Of a stretch of 64,000 bases of DNA, positions 33,401 through 43,540 are shown piece after piece (position 1 is the first letter of the stretch; every line of letters begins with the position of its first letter). Location of the stretch: assembly GCA_028564925.1 (NCBI GenBank), contig CM053029.1, positions 586,623,668 to 586,687,667 of the forward strand, given 5' to 3'. Source of the DNA: Lithobates sylvaticus. Its lineage: Eukaryota; Chordata; Amphibia; Anura; Ranidae. A program made the translations under genes and the position numbers. The notes under the pieces were generated by a model. The model was given only the letters and a program-made list of their open reading frames with translations. It searched no databases and had not been told where the DNA came from.

Positions 33401-34809
33401 AAGGTTTTGAGACAGTTCTGTAGACAGTAAGAGGACTGAAAAGTCACCTCACCGGTGACCCAATTGACCTGGGGATTGTGGGCCTGTAGCCAAGGCATTC
33501 CTAGGATGACAGGAAACAAAGGTGAGGAGATGACATCTAGACGGAGTAGCTCCTGGTGACCTGGTGGGATGCTGGTGAACAGGGGTTGTGTCTCCAGAGT
33601 AATAGGCCCGGACTTGATGTTTGACCCATCTGCTAGCCGTATGGAGAGTTGATGCTGCTTAGGTGTTAGTGGGATGTTATGTTGTAGAGCGAAGGCATGA
33701 TCCACAAAGCAGCTACAGGCGCCAGAGTCAATTATAGCCTGGACTCGGAGTATTTCTCCTGGGAGCTGTAAGGAAATAGGAACAGCGATGTGAGCGGCTT
33801 TTATTAGAGACAAGGCGAAAGGCACACGGGATGATGAATTGAACTTACGGATCTTGTTCGGGCATGTGTTGGCGTAGTGCCCAGCTTCCCCACAGTAGAG
33901 GCAGAGGTTGTTCTGGCGACGCCGCTGTTTCTCCTCGGGTGATAATGGTGAGCGGAGTAGGCCGACTTGCATGGGCTCTGGTGCTCCTGAGGTGGCAGCA
34001 GGCACGTTGGAAACGGGAGTAGGAGGGTAGTTGGGACCTTTGGGTAACACCCATGTGGGGCGTGTCAAGCTGGACCTCTCGGACCTCCGCTCTCTCAAAC
34101 GACGGTCTATCTGGATAGACAGCTGAATCAAATCCTCCAAAGAACTAGGGATTCCCACTCGGGCTAGCTCATCCTTCAGTGCTTCGGAGAGGCCTATGCG
34201 GAATTGATAGAGGAGTGCGGCGTCGTTCCAAGAGGTGTCGGAACTCCACCGCCTAAAGTCTGTTACGTAGTCCTCTACTGGTCGGCGCCCTTGTTGGAGG
34301 GCATGGAGGCTGGCCTCTGCTGTTGTGGTGCGCTGAGGATCATCATACAGTTTGGCCATTTCATCCAAAAATGAGTCCAGGGTATCCAGAAGAGGGCTGG
34401 CTTGTTCCAACATACGGTGGGCCCAGGTTTGAGGCTCCCCTTGGAGTAGGGAGACTATGAACCCCACCTTAGTGCTCTCCAGGGAGAAGGTACGGGGTTG
34501 TAGCAGGAAGTAGAGCCGACAAGCATTCCTGAAGGAGCGGAACTTACTGCGGTCCCCTGAAAACCGTTCCGGTGGGGGCACACAAGGTTCTGGGGGTGGC
34601 ATCATTACTGTGGGTGCTGATGCAGAGGTTGCTGAGCCAGAAAGCCGGGATGTCAGGGAGGCCTGATGAGTTGCAGAGCCTGGGGACATGGATTCCACTC
34701 TCTGTTCTAGTTGATGATAGCCATCTCGCAGGCCCTGGACTGCCTGGGTAAGGGCCGACATCTGTTGGCACAGAGCTTCCAAAGGCGAGGCACCCCCTTC
34801 GGACTCCAT
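30211..34809 (-). CDS. chromovirus Gag-Pol polyprotein, single open frame
   Basis: A 1532-codon frame that would make the capsid and the enzymes that copy and integrate the element. Domains in order: Gag (about 1-300) with a CCHC knuckle CLYCGEAGHYANTC at 303-316; aspartic protease with IIDSGACSCF near 359-368; reverse transcriptase with YLDD at about 679-682; RNase H (LEVDASESAVGAIL); integrase with the HHCC zinc finger (CLICLRNK) and a DDE core (AMDFIVELPP, SDRGVQFTSKFW, NGQTERTNQ); and a C-terminal chromodomain (YLIKWKGFGPEENSWEP), which defines chromoviruses. The Arg-rich end is encoded within the 3' LTR. Gag and Pol share one frame here, whereas several relatives use a frameshift between them. 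The zinc-knuckle and chromodomain sequences are closest to the vertebrate sushi group in my judgement. Confidence 0.93.
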   Translation of the reverse strand: MESEGGASPLEALCQQMSALTQAVQGLRDGYHQLEQRVESMSPGSATHQASLTSRLSGSATSASAPTVMMPPPEPCVPPPERFSGDRSKFRSFRNACRLYFLLQPRTFSLESTKVGFIVSLLQGEPQTWAHRMLEQASPLLDTLDSFLDEMAKLYDDPQRTTTAEASLHALQQGRRPVEDYVTDFRRWSSDTSWNDAALLYQFRIGLSEALKDELARVGIPSSLEDLIQLSIQIDRRLRERRSERSSLTRPTWVLPKGPNYPPTPVSNVPAATSGAPEPMQVGLLRSPLSPEEKQRRRQNNLCLYCGEAGHYANTCPNKIRKFNSSSRVPFALSLIKAAHIAVPISLQLPGEILRVQAIIDSGACSCFVDHAFALQHNIPLTPKQHQLSIRLADGSNIKSGPITLETQPLFTSIPPGHQELLRLDVISSPLFPVILGMPWLQAHNPQVNWVTGEVTFQSSYCLQNCLKTFHHIPPVIGCLRTDSEFKELVPPVYHNFLDVFDKQKADTLPPHRVYDCPIELLPGAEIPFGRIFPLSEPELLVLKEYIDENLKKGFIRHSSSPAGAGIFFVEKRDHSLRPCVDYRDLNKVTIKNRYPLPLVPELFQRLRSAKIFTKLDLRGAYNLIRIRKGDEWKTAFRTRFGHFEYLVMPFGLCNAPATFQHFVNNIFRDFLDSFVIVYLDDILIFSTSLEVHRDHVKQVLGRLRQHGLYAKAEKCEFERQTIHFLGLVISTGGVAMDPQKVSAIMSWPPPNDKKGVQRFIGFSNFYRKFIKNFSKIIAPITQLTKKQSRFQWTTAAQAAFDQLKRAFTSAPVLKHPDPALPYTLEVDASESAVGAILSQRQGPKSLMHPVAFFSRKLGVSERNYDVGDRELLAIKLALEEWRYLLEGAAHPILIFTDHKNLEYLRTARRLRPRQARWALFFSRFNFHITYRPGSKNVKPDALSRMFTELETPSPLDTILQAGNFLLTQSSFMTQLRQASVRTQLPLGTNLQERDGLFWLDNKIFIPQDLRTTVLQACHDYPLADHFGGHKTVDLIQRHFWWPNLAKDCRNYVNSCLICLRNKSSKNKSWGLLKPLPIPERPWDKIAMDFIVELPPSKGFSSIFVVVDRFSRMAHFIPMKGTPSAIETARIFIKEVVRLHGIPSDIVSDRGVQFTSKFWRSLCKALGIKCSLSSAYHPQTNGQTERTNQTLEQYLRCFSSFSQEDWASLLPLAEFAFNNSIHSTTNQSPFFSNYGFHPSFLPALVPESSVPAVQDRLDFLSSNNQVLRETIAKAQEDDKKYFDKKRRGELNLEVGDRVWLSTTNLKLACPSKKLGPRYLGPFPVKRKVNPVAYELELPASFRIHPVFHVSLLKPDVPNSFPDREVGPPEAIRVNGEEEFEIEAILDHRKRQGEDQYLIKWKGFGPEENSWEPRTNLHAQRLIQAFHRSRSQGSFQRGIRRLPLRRGQCQRTHAFHTRPRPVGVNPHSASANTHAQPSQRNRTCGRTRVPTLTCARPRLPIRTRARTPTSARTCVRNHARTLTSTNPSTRRPI

Positions 34810-34825
34810 TCTGGCTGGATCGTAC

Positions 34826-35615
34826 TATCACGTACCTTACAGCGGAGTCCGGATGCTGGGGATGGCCTCGTGCACGGTTCCGGTCCCAACACCCCTGGTG
34901 GTGGGAACAGGGAGTGCTGGGGCACGAAAGGGTGCAAGTGCCTGCGGCTGGTAGACTGGTGCTTGGAAGTACCGGTTCCTCTGGAGAGCTGGTGTATACG
35001 TTGGTAACCAAGGCTGTACTCAGTAAAGGCCGAACAGGTGGATGTAGGCACTGCGAGATCAAGACGGGAAACAGGTCGGCAACTGGCTGGCAAACAAGGT
35101 ACAAAGCGGAAGGCAAGTTCGTGGTCAAAAGCAGGCAATAGGTTGGCAACAGGCAGGTGATGAGGTACCAAATTAGAGAGCAGAGACGTAGTCCAGGAAT
35201 CCAAGCCGAGGTCAAACCAAAGGGAACAGTCAATAAGCAGGGTCAATCCAGGAAGGGTAACAGGAAAACCAGGTGAATCAGGAACAAGGTAGCAGGAACT
35301 TCAGGCAGGTATTCAGGAGATAAGACTGAAGACGATCCAGCACTGACACCATGTGAAGGCCCTGTTTATATAGGGCGCCTTGTGCTGGGATTGGTGGAGG
35401 TGAGGGTCCGTGCGTGATTACGCACACACGTTCGTGCTGACGTGGGAGTGCGTGCCCTCGTTCGTATTGGCAAACGAGGGCGCGCACAAGTCAGCGTTGG
35501 TACGCCCGCACGTTCGGTTCCGTTGGGAAGGCTGCGCATGGGTATTGGCGCTCGCAGAGTGGGGATTCACTCCTACTGGACGAGGACGGGTATGGAAAGC
35601 GTGAGTTCTCTGACA
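34826..35615 (-). repeat. chromovirus 5' LTR
   Basis: 790 bp with the same ends as the 3' LTR. The gag-pol start codon lies only about 16 bases past its inner edge. A short tandem duplication accounts for the 8-bp length difference between the two LTRs. Confidence 0.92.
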
Positions 35616-35620
35616 GCGAG

Positions 35621-35878
35621 TGCCGGCGGACATCCATTGGCTGGCACCTACTGATCAGCATGGGCTGTGTCTAATCACAGCACGGCTGGCAAGCCGGTGG
35701 CACGTGCGCGCCCCCTATCTGACAGTGCCAGATCACGTACTAGGTATCTGGCGCGTTTCACACTACGAGGATCGCTTATTCATAGCTCAATAGGCTTTGA
35801 AATATATGTCTTACACTATTTTGGAAAAGCATCATATCAGATGCTTAGGATAACTAACCGCACGGTTTCATGTGGTAT
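35621..35878 (-). mobile_element. TTAA-class ranid repeat, part 2, and adjoining DNA
   Basis: The repeat interrupted at 29665 resumes (tgccggcggacatccattgg, then gcacgtgcgcgccccctatc). It ends near 35760, with unclassified DNA up to the next element. Confidence 0.5.
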
Positions 35879-36851
35879 TTAACCACTTGCCGACCGCCGC
35901 ACACACATATACGTCGGCAGAATGGCGCAGGCAGGCAAATGGGTGTACCTGTACATCCCTTTGAATTTGCCGCCTATCAGGCGTGTGCGCTTGCGCCGCG
36001 GGAGTGTACCCGCAGGTCCCATGAACTCGATGTTCGCCGGTTGCCCGCAATTGCAGCAAGGAGAGGCAGTACACGGGAGATGTAAACAAGGCATTTCCCT
36101 GTTCTGCCTAGCAACATGACAGGGATCTACTGCTCCCTGTCTTCGGAAGCAGTGATCTCTGTCATGTTGTAGTGAGCCCGCCCCCCCCCACAGTTAGATT
36201 CACTCCCTAGGACACACTTAACCCCTTGATCCCCCTAGTGTTTAACCCCTTCCCTGCCAGTGTCATTTACACAGTAATTAGTGGCTATTTATAGCTCTGA
36301 TCACTGTATAAATGACAGTGGTCCCAAAATAGTGTCATAAGTGTCTGATGTGTCTGCCATAATGTCGCAGTCCCAATAAAAATCGCAGATCGCCGCCATT
36401 ACTAGAAAAAAACATAATAATAATAAAAATGCCATAAATCTATCCCCTATTTTGTAGACGCTATATCTTTTGCGCAAACCAATCAATATACACTTATTGC
36501 AATTTTTTTTTACCAAAAATATGTAGAAGAATACGTATCGGCCTAAACTGTGGAAGAAATGTGTTTTTTTTATATATTTTTTGGGGATAATTATTATGGC
36601 AAACAATATTGCTTTTTTTTCAAAATTGACGCTCTTTTTTTGTTTATAGCGCAAAAAATAAAAACCGCAGGGGCGATCAAATACCACCAAAAGAAAGCTC
36701 TATTTGTGGCAGAAAAAGGAATTCAAACTTGTTTGGGTACAACATCGCACGACCGCGCAATTGTCAGTTAAATCGACGCAGTGCCGAATCGCAAAAAAGT
36801 GCTCTGGTCAGGAAGGGGGTAAAATCTTCCGGGGCTAAAGCGGGTAATTAA
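35879..36851 (+). mobile_element. 1-kb TTAA-type ranid repeat, copy B
   Basis: Begins ttaaccacttgccgaccgcc and ends near gctaaagcgggtaattaa; TTAA is at both edges. The conserved tail motifs are present (tttgtagacgctatatcttt, aagaaagctctatttgtggc). A complete-looking copy on the plus strand, no coding. Confidence 0.88.
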
Positions 36852-36879
36852 CTTTTCCCCAGCTGTGGACATATCCACA

Positions 36880-37733
36880 TGTGTGCCCTTATCAGGACTC
36901 ATTGACAGATGAGGTTTTCAACTGTGAGCAGAAGAAATCAAACCAGCTCCTACTTGAATGTCACTGCAAAACTCCCGAACCAAGTCCCCTTGGACACCAC
37001 CCACCATCTTTGGACAGACCATCGCCCCTAGGACCAAGGCCAAGAGTCTCGGAGTCATTTTTGACTCAGAAATGTCAATGGATGCCCAAATAGGAGCAAT
37101 AATCAGTGGTTCTCACCATCTGCTCCGCCTACTACGTAGACTCATCCCCTTCATTCCAAAGGAGGACAAAGCAGAGGTAGTTGGAACGATCATTAATTCA
37201 CGACTGGACTACGCAAACTCCCTTTACATAGGATTACCCCAATATCAACTTGCACGCTTACAACTTATCCAAAACACTGCGGCAAGGTTGATAACAGGAA
37301 AAAAACCCTGGGAATCCATTTCCCCTTCCCTGAGGAGCCTACACTGGCTAAACGTAAAGAATCGGGTCATATTCAAGACCCTCTGCCTCACCCACAAATG
37401 CACACATGGAGACGCCCCCCAATACCTTCTCGAGAAAATAAAACACTACACACCGAATCGCAGTCTCCGATCGTCTAACCAAAACCTCCTCCTCATTCCC
37501 AAATCACGCTACAAATCTAAGGGGGAACGGAGATTCGCTGTCCAAGGACCGCGGCTATGGAACGCTCTACCGAACGATATCCGCATGGAAGAAAACCACC
37601 AGGCCTTCAGGAAAAAAACTCAAGACCTACCTCTTCTAAGAAGCTTGACAACAAAGCACAAATACAGCGCCTTGAGGCGATTCAGTTCGCATTGTAGCGC
37701 TATACAAATTATTCATTCATTCATTCATTCACT
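36880..37733 (+). mobile_element. L2-clade LINE, 3' end only
   Basis: The open frame from about 36958 encodes the C-terminal part of an L2-type reverse transcriptase: SLGVIFDSEMSMDAQIG, then SRLDYANSLYIGLP, LQLIQNTAARLITG, SLHWLNVKNRVIFKTLCL and RRFAVQGPRLWNALP. The 3' sequence (cagcgccttgaggcgattca, then gcgctatacaaat) and the (attc)n tail at 37709-37732 are classic L2 features. The frame continues past the true protein end into 3' sequence. About 80% or more of the full element is missing at the 5' side. Confidence 0.9.
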
Positions 37734-38158
37734 GCAATTATCCCATGCATCGATCACTCGGTGTAATGTTGTAAAACCGGTAAAAAGTTCTACGTGTGTG
37801 ATCGGTGACCTACAGCTGCAGACAACCTGTATATTGAAATCCAAGTAAAACATTTTTCTAGTTAACACCCAATTACTTTTATTAAATATAATTAGCTCCA
37901 CGTAACCTCTCCATCTCTTAGCTAGTTTTGGTTTAAAGTTTTTTTTTTTTTCGTTCGTTTTTTTGCCGTTCTATGTATGTATCCTATTATTACATTCCTT
38001 TTAAGGTATTACATTAGAAAAAAAGATACCTTAACTCAGTTTTTTAAAATATTTTACCAAATGTACCATCAACATTGTAATAAATAGGACAGCTCACAGA
38101 AAAAAACACAGAAGTTTGAATTTTATCAGACCCTCCTGATCTGCATAGATCATACATG
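37734..38158. other. AT-rich DNA, no gene
   Basis: T-runs at about 37941 and short unassigned motifs only. Confidence 0.4.
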
Positions 38159-38166
38159 ATCTAGAG

Positions 38167-38340
38167 CAGTGGTTCTCAACCTCAGTCCTCAAGTAGCCCC
38201 CAATGGGCCATGTTTTGGGGACTTCCCTTAAATAGCATTTATCAATACCATGTCATTGATATTGATTTAAAGCAGTTTTGCAAAGTAAAGGAAAACATGG
38301 AACGTTGGGGGTACTTGAGGACTGAGGTTGAGAACCACTG
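38167..38340. mobile_element. short hAT MITE (cagtggttctcaacc ends)
   Basis: 174 bp with near-perfect inverted ends: cagtggttctcaacctcagt and its complement, extending to tcctcaagta/tacttgagga. Flanks atctagag (38159-38166) and atctaaag (38341-38348) differ at one base. The ends are those of a widespread vertebrate hAT type. Confidence 0.92.
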
Positions 38341-38763
38341 ATCTAAAGCATGGATCTCCAAACTGCGGCATGTGGTTGCCTGCCTTTATCTGGCCCTCAG
38401 GGCACTGTTCCTTCCACTGATATGAGGCACTATTCATCCCACTGACACCAAAAATGGGGTACAATTCCTCCCACTGACACGAGACGAGATAGGGAAGTCC
38501 TTTTCCCACTGACACCAATGATGGGGCACTATTCATCCCACTGACACCAAAAATGGGGTACTATTCCTCCCACTGACGCGAGACGAGATAGTGGGAAAAT
38601 GACTTCCCTGACACCAATGATGGGGCACTATTCATCCCACTGACACCAAAAATGGGGTACTATTCCTCCCACTGACACAAGATAGGGAAGTCATTTTCCC
38701 ACTGACACCAATGATGGGGCACTATTCCTCCCACTGACACCAACACTATTCCTCCCACAGACA

Positions 38764-39178
38764 CTCTTTACGTCTAGAGGAAAAAAGATTTCATCTCCAA
38801 ATATGGAAAGGTTTCTTCACAGTAAGAGCAGTGAAAATGTGGAATAGACTCTCTCCAGCGGTGGTTCTGGCCAGCTCAGTAGATTGCTTTAAAAAAGGTC
38901 TGGATACTTTCCTAAATGTACATAATATAACTGGATACTGACATTTATAGGTAAAGTTGATCCAGGAAAAATCTGATTGCCTCTCGGGGGATCAGGAAGG
39001 AATTTTTTCCCCTGCTGGAGCAAATTGGATCATGCTTTGCTGGGGTTTTTCGTCTTCCTCTGGATCAACTGTGAGTGAAGGATTGTGTATATGGGATTGT
39101 ACTTTTTTTCTTTTTTTTGGTTGAACTAGATGGACTCGTGTCTTTTTTCAACCTGACTAACTATGCATCTATGTAACT
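38764..39178 (+). mobile_element. CR1-type LINE, 3' fragment
   Basis: Reads as the last part of a CR1-like ORF2 (FFTVRAVKMWNRLSPAVV, then FKKGLDTFL) followed by 3' sequence with ggttgaactagatggac and ttttttcaacc, and a ctatgcatctatgtaac tail. The mini-repeat flanks on both sides (ctattcctcccac) are consistent with a target duplication, but the host is itself repetitive. Confidence 0.72.
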
Positions 39179-39351
39179 ATTCCTCCCACTGACACGAGAG
39201 ATGGGGAACAAATTTTACTAATGACACCAACGATGGGGCATTATTCCTCCCACTGTCACCAATGATGTAAGTTTGAAAAGAATGTGGGGCCTCTCTACAT
39301 GGGACAAAGCATAATATCATAAGTCACCGTACCATCATCCGTGATTGTATG

Positions 39352-39998
39352 GAAAAAGGGTTTAGAGGTCTGGTCCCCAACCAGAACCACCAAAAGAATA
39401 GGAGCTGGCGGACTATCACGGTACGTGTTACACAGGATTCAATGAGTGTTTACACAATTATATAAAAATTCTACATGGTTTTATTAACAAGAAACAATTT
39501 TAAACAAAAAAGCAAAAAAGCACTAAAAAACAGGTACATATGGTGGAAAATTTCAATATTTCGACTTGTTTCGCTATTCAATAGCTTCTTCAGGAAATAT
39601 ACTTGATACACATTTAAACATTGTCACGATATGCCTATAAATTTGTCTTTTAGATATATGTTGTATATTTCCTGAAGCTTCTTCAGGAAATATACTTGAT
39701 ACACATTTAAACATTGTCACGATATGCCTATAAATTTGTCTTTTAGATATATGTTGTATATTTCCTGAAGAAGCTATTGAATAGCGAAACAAGTCGAAAT
39801 ATTGATATTTTCCACCATATGTACCTGTGTTTTAGTGCTTTTTTGTTTAAAATAGTTTCTTGTTAATAAAACCATGTATCATTTTTATATACTTGTGTAA
39901 ACACTCATTGAATCCTGTGTAACACATACCGTGATAGTCCGCCAGCTCCTATTCTTTTGGTGGTTCTGGTTGGGGACCAGACCTCTAAACCCCTTTTC
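39352..39998. mobile_element. fold-back element with duplicated centre
   Basis: Arms of about 230 bp: 39352-39600 (gggtttagaggtctggtccc, then caaccagaaccaccaaaaga) are inverted at 39765-39998. The centre has two tandem copies of a unit of about 93 bp, each starting cttcaggaaatata and ending tatatttcctgaag. A ttcgctattcaatagcttc motif flanks the centre. No coding. Confidence 0.88.
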
Positions 39999-40177
39999 CA
40001 ATGATGTAAGTTTGTAATTTGTTTTACTCCCACTGACCCCCAAGCCTAAGGTATTGTTTACTCCCACCAATGCCGGGGCATCATCCACTCTCTGGCTACA
40101 GTCTGGCCCCCCTTAAGTTTGAAGGGCAGTAAACTGGCCATTTATTTTCGAAATTTTGGAGACCCCCTGATCTAGAG

Positions 40178-40382
40178 GGAGGTTTGGTGGAAAGTTTGCC
40201 AATGCCTAGACATAAGCATTCTACTGTATGTGCCTATATACTGTACATAGATAAAAGCCACTAGACCTATATAGACCTATATAGCAATAAGCAACCATAA
40301 CTCCTCCATCTTATGACAAGTTTGGTAAGAAAGCTTAATAAGTAGGTCTTATAACAGCTTATTACTTACTGCAATAAATGGT
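40178..40382. other. no recognisable feature
   Basis: About 200 bases with repeated tatagacctatata-like text; nothing assignable. Confidence 0.35.
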
Positions 40383-40792
40383 AATAAGCTTGGTTAGGGT
40401 TTATGGGTTTGGTTCAAGCCTGGAAGTTAGCTGTGATTGCAAAGCCAATGAGCTGTGGGTGGGAGATTTTCCTTTCTGCAGCTGCACTCATACACGTGGC
40501 GTGACGTCATTGACCTAATATACCCATATGGATTGCAGTGTTTTTTGCTTTTAAATAAATTTTTTGGATTTTATTTTCTCGGTGTGCGGCTGTCCGGAGT
40601 TCTTCCTTTTTTGATACCTAATATACCCACTTGGCTATTTTAGGTCAATGTCATTGAACTAATATGTCCATGTGTCAATAAGGTCAATGATGTCATGAGC
40701 ATCCTTACCTCCCATCCACAGCTCATTGGCCCAGAAATCATAGCGACTTCAGGGTTCGGACCGAACCCAAGCCTGAACCCAAACTCATCACT
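40383..40792. mobile_element. hAT-like fold-back element
   Basis: Inverted blocks ccaatgagctgtgggtggga (40446) and tcccatccacagctcattgg (40711), plus cattgacctaata and its partner near 40650. The right end aactcatcactag resembles the tagggatgagc-type hAT end. No target duplication found. Confidence 0.6.
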
Positions 40793-41640
40793 AGTCAGGA
40801 GGACAGCCACAGCCCGCTCTTTGACTCCATTCTATACAAATTCCTGCTGGCTACCTGCTGAGTGAGCTCTTAGAAAATTTAATACAGGTCACAGTAAATG
40901 CTTGGAATATGGTCCTATACATGTCTGTGATGAACTTATGAACAAATGCAACTCAGTAAAAAAAAAAAAAAATAAAAAAAAAAAAACACATCATAAAATA
41001 ACTAATGCTTAAAAGAAACACAAAACATGCACTGCAAACGTGACAAAAACACACAGCAAACACATTACAAACACATACAGATGAACACTGAACACAGGAA
41101 TTGCAGTGCAAGCAACCCCTTAAGCAGGTCATTGAAGAGATGTGTTTTATTGAAACCATCAAATAAAAAGTATTTATCCAATATTCAATGGAAAAAAATA
41201 ATTTTGTACAGTGGATCAATAAAAATTCAAATGTGGATGATTTCATTGCGTTCAAGAAAACAATACAATGACTGGGAAGTCGGCCGAAGTAAAAACTGCT
41301 ACAAAGCAGCAACAGTCCATTGCCTTGCAGCAAAAAAACAAACAAAAAACAAATAAAAACATAATTTGACACAACACTGGCAGAGGTGATGGCTACAAAG
41401 AATTTTACCTATGTATATAACAATAAAAAAAGGTTTGTCAAATGGGTTTCTGAAGGGGGAACCAGATTGTCATGGAAAAAAATGTATAGCGGACACTCTG
41501 TGGTATCTGCACAATGGAGAGGATGTGACCCTCAAAAGAAAGGAGGAGCCTTTCTGGTGAGTCTAAGCACTCACCAGATTTTCACCAGATCACCCTGCAA
41601 TGACAGAGGCCGGTCCATAAGGCGCGCGGCCCCCCTAATC
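40793..41640. other. no recognisable gene; A-rich tracts
   Basis: Long A-runs at about 40957-40990. A 139-codon minus-strand ORF here is a hydrophobic Phe/Cys-rich read of A-rich DNA, without a motif. The segment 41440-41640 shares phrasing (gagtctaagcactcaccaga) with 51790-51815, possibly one dispersed repeat. Confidence 0.35.
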
Positions 41641-41643
41641 GAA

Positions 41644-42158
41644 TAGACATGTGCGATTAGTTTCGTATGAATCGAAAATTCGTACGAATTTTTCTAAATT
41701 CGTACATACGTACAAATCCGAAATACAAATTTTTATGCATACGAATTCCGGACGAAATATGAAATTTTGTTACGAATTTTGGATCCAAATTAACAGAAAC
41801 GTGACTGGTGTTTATGCATAAGAATTCTGTACGAAATACAAAATTTCATAAACGAATTTACGTTTTAAATTAACAGAAAGTATCAGAAACGTGACTGGTG
41901 TTAATATGCAGAAGAATTCTGTACGAAATACGAAATTTAGTTTACGAAATACGAAATTTAGTTTACGAATTTCCCATCCAAATTAACAGAAACGTTTGAA
42001 TTAAAAAAAAAATAAAATTTGTACGAAATTCGTATTTCGGACGAAATTCGTATTTCGGACGAATCCGAATTAAATTTCGTATACGAATTACGATTTTTTT
42101 TTAATACGAAATGGAACAAAACGATACAAAATTCATTTTTTGACGGCGCCCATGTCTA
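41644..42158. mobile_element. hAT-like element, copy 2 of the tagacatgtgc type
   Basis: The left end tagacatgtgcgattagttt is identical to that at 10323. The right end is ttgacggcgcccatgtcta. Flanks taatcgaa and taatctcc match at five of eight bases. The interior is the same AT-rich cgaaat type, but with aacgtgactggtg repeats instead of the large palindrome. Confidence 0.8.
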
Positions 42159-42319
42159 TAATCTCCATGAGGGGCACCTGACCCATAGATTTCTATTACG
42201 TTTTTTTTTTGAAGCACATAATTAGAGCCTGAGGCTCTAATTAGTTTCAAATAGGTTCGGCTCAGGGCGAACAGCACTGCACCCCGAGCCCACCCACTTG
42301 TGATATTAGTGAATCAAGA

Positions 42320-42572
42320 TTCGCTATTGTCTTCCTGCTTCTTCTCCCAGACAATCAGGACATGAAGCGGGTCCTAAGACCGTATTGTCCGAAAGGAGAA
42401 TCGACCAGATTGACCGGCGAGGGCTGGGGAATCCGCAGAAGCCACCCAGGACCTGGATGGGGTAAGTGCGGGGCTGTCGGGGGAGTGAGCAAGCAAGCAG
42501 GTGGGGGGGGGGGGGGGTTAGGGGTTTTGTTTGTTGCCCCCCAAAAGAAAAAGGGAGCACCAGCCGCCACTG
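42320..42572. mobile_element. hAT-like element, right part
   Basis: Ends gagcaccagccgccactg at 42572, identical to the right end of the hAT at 58970-60133, and shares ggtaagtgcggg with it. A G-run and a gttgccccccaaaag motif precede the end. The left end is missing. Confidence 0.65.
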
Positions 42573-42670
42573 CTGACGGGTGTACCAAGTGGTGGCCCTT
42601 AGACACCTGTGGAGATACTCCAGAACAACATACTCAAAGAGAAGCTGGGGACTTTTAGATGTAGTCATAT

Positions 42671-43240
42671 TAAGAGATGTGCATAATGGAAACATTAATT
42701 TAGTTTAGATTCTCATTCGTTCATTTAAGTTTCATCATATTTATTATGTTAGAATGATTTGTTTTCGGAATTTGATTTGTATATTCGGATTTGGTTAGTT
42801 CGGCTATATTCATTCTATTTTATTTATATTCTATTCTAATCTATTCAATTTGTTCTATTCTATTGCTTTCTTATTTTATCATCATCATATTTGACTTTTA
42901 TATCTTATTGTACTTATTGCAATATGTTTTCATTTCAAATGCAAATTTATTTCTTAATTCTAATTAATTTAAAAAATTTTAAAATTCAAATTCATTTTTG
43001 AATTTTTTTTAAATTAATTTTTAGAATTTTTAAAATTCAAATTCATTTTTTAATTCAAATTCATTTTTTATTTATTCAAATTCTTGATTTCATTACATTA
43101 TTTTGTTTCATTGTCATTTATTTCGGATTTGTTGAAATTAGTTACAATTGTGATTCAAAAATTAGGATACATACAAATCTCAGAATAACGAAAAAAGTCA
43201 TCTGATTTTCAATTCGTAACGAGACAAATTGCACATGCCT
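42671..43240. mobile_element. AT-rich hAT-like element with 8-bp target duplication
   Basis: The left end taagagatgtgca and right end tgcacatgcct are inverted. Flanks agtcatat at 42663-42670 and 43241-43248 are identical. The interior is over 75% AT, with repeats of aaattcaaattcatttttt. No coding. Confidence 0.82.
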
Positions 43241-43359
43241 AGTCATATGAAGGAAAACTTCAAACAAGCTCAATAGCTCTGGCAAGGCAGCTCTCACAAA
43301 GCAAGGCTTCCCTTGATGTTTACCCAACAGTAAACCATAGAAATACAGAAAGGAGCACC

Positions 43360-43513
43360 AAACCAAAACCAAATAAAAAGTGTCCAAGATCGTTTTGTAT
43401 TATTAGTAACAAAAAGTCATATAAAAACATCTTCCAAAACACGTTGGCTGTTTTATGTGACTTTTTTTTACCAGCAATTAAAATGATCTTGGACTCTTTT
43501 ATCTGGTTTTGGT
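43360..43513. mobile_element. small fold-back element beside the 28-bp array
   Basis: Arms of about 35 bp: ccaaaaccaaataaaaagtg, then tccaagatcgtttt, are inverted at 43479-43513 (aaaatgatcttggactcttt). A second inverted layer (aaaaagtcatataaaa and ttttatgtgactttttt) lies inside. It ends about 28 bp before the array. Confidence 0.7.
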
Positions 43514-43540
43514 CTGGCATTCCATTCTCTAATTCTAAGG

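Larger units (their letters stand above)
29671..35615 (-). mobile_element. Ty3/Gypsy chromovirus (sushi-like), whole-looking, very young
   Basis: Minus-strand element of about 5.9 kb with LTRs at 34826-35615 (5') and 29671-30468 (3') and a 5-bp target duplication gcgag at 29666-29670 and 35616-35620. A purine-rich tract lies next to the 3' LTR. The LTRs look identical apart from about one base and one 8-bp length difference, so insertion was recent. It sits inside an older dispersed repeat. It looks whole. Confidence 0.93.
38349..40169. mobile_element. hAT-like element with minisatellite, CR1 tail and fold-back inside
   Basis: The left end catggatctccaaactgcgg and the right end attttggagaccccctg are imperfect inverted repeats. 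Flanks are atctaaag (38341-38348) and atctagag (40170-40177). The interior starts with imperfect units of about 32-36 bp (cactgacaccaatgatgggg, then cactattcctccc). It was later entered by a CR1 fragment (38764-39178) and a fold-back element (39352-39998). Its left target copy is shared with the preceding hAT. Confidence 0.75.

Noticed and set aside
40953-41372. 139-codon Phe/Cys-rich ORF as a membrane protein
   Set aside because: It is a read of A-rich DNA on the minus strand, with no homology I recognise and no conserved segment pattern.
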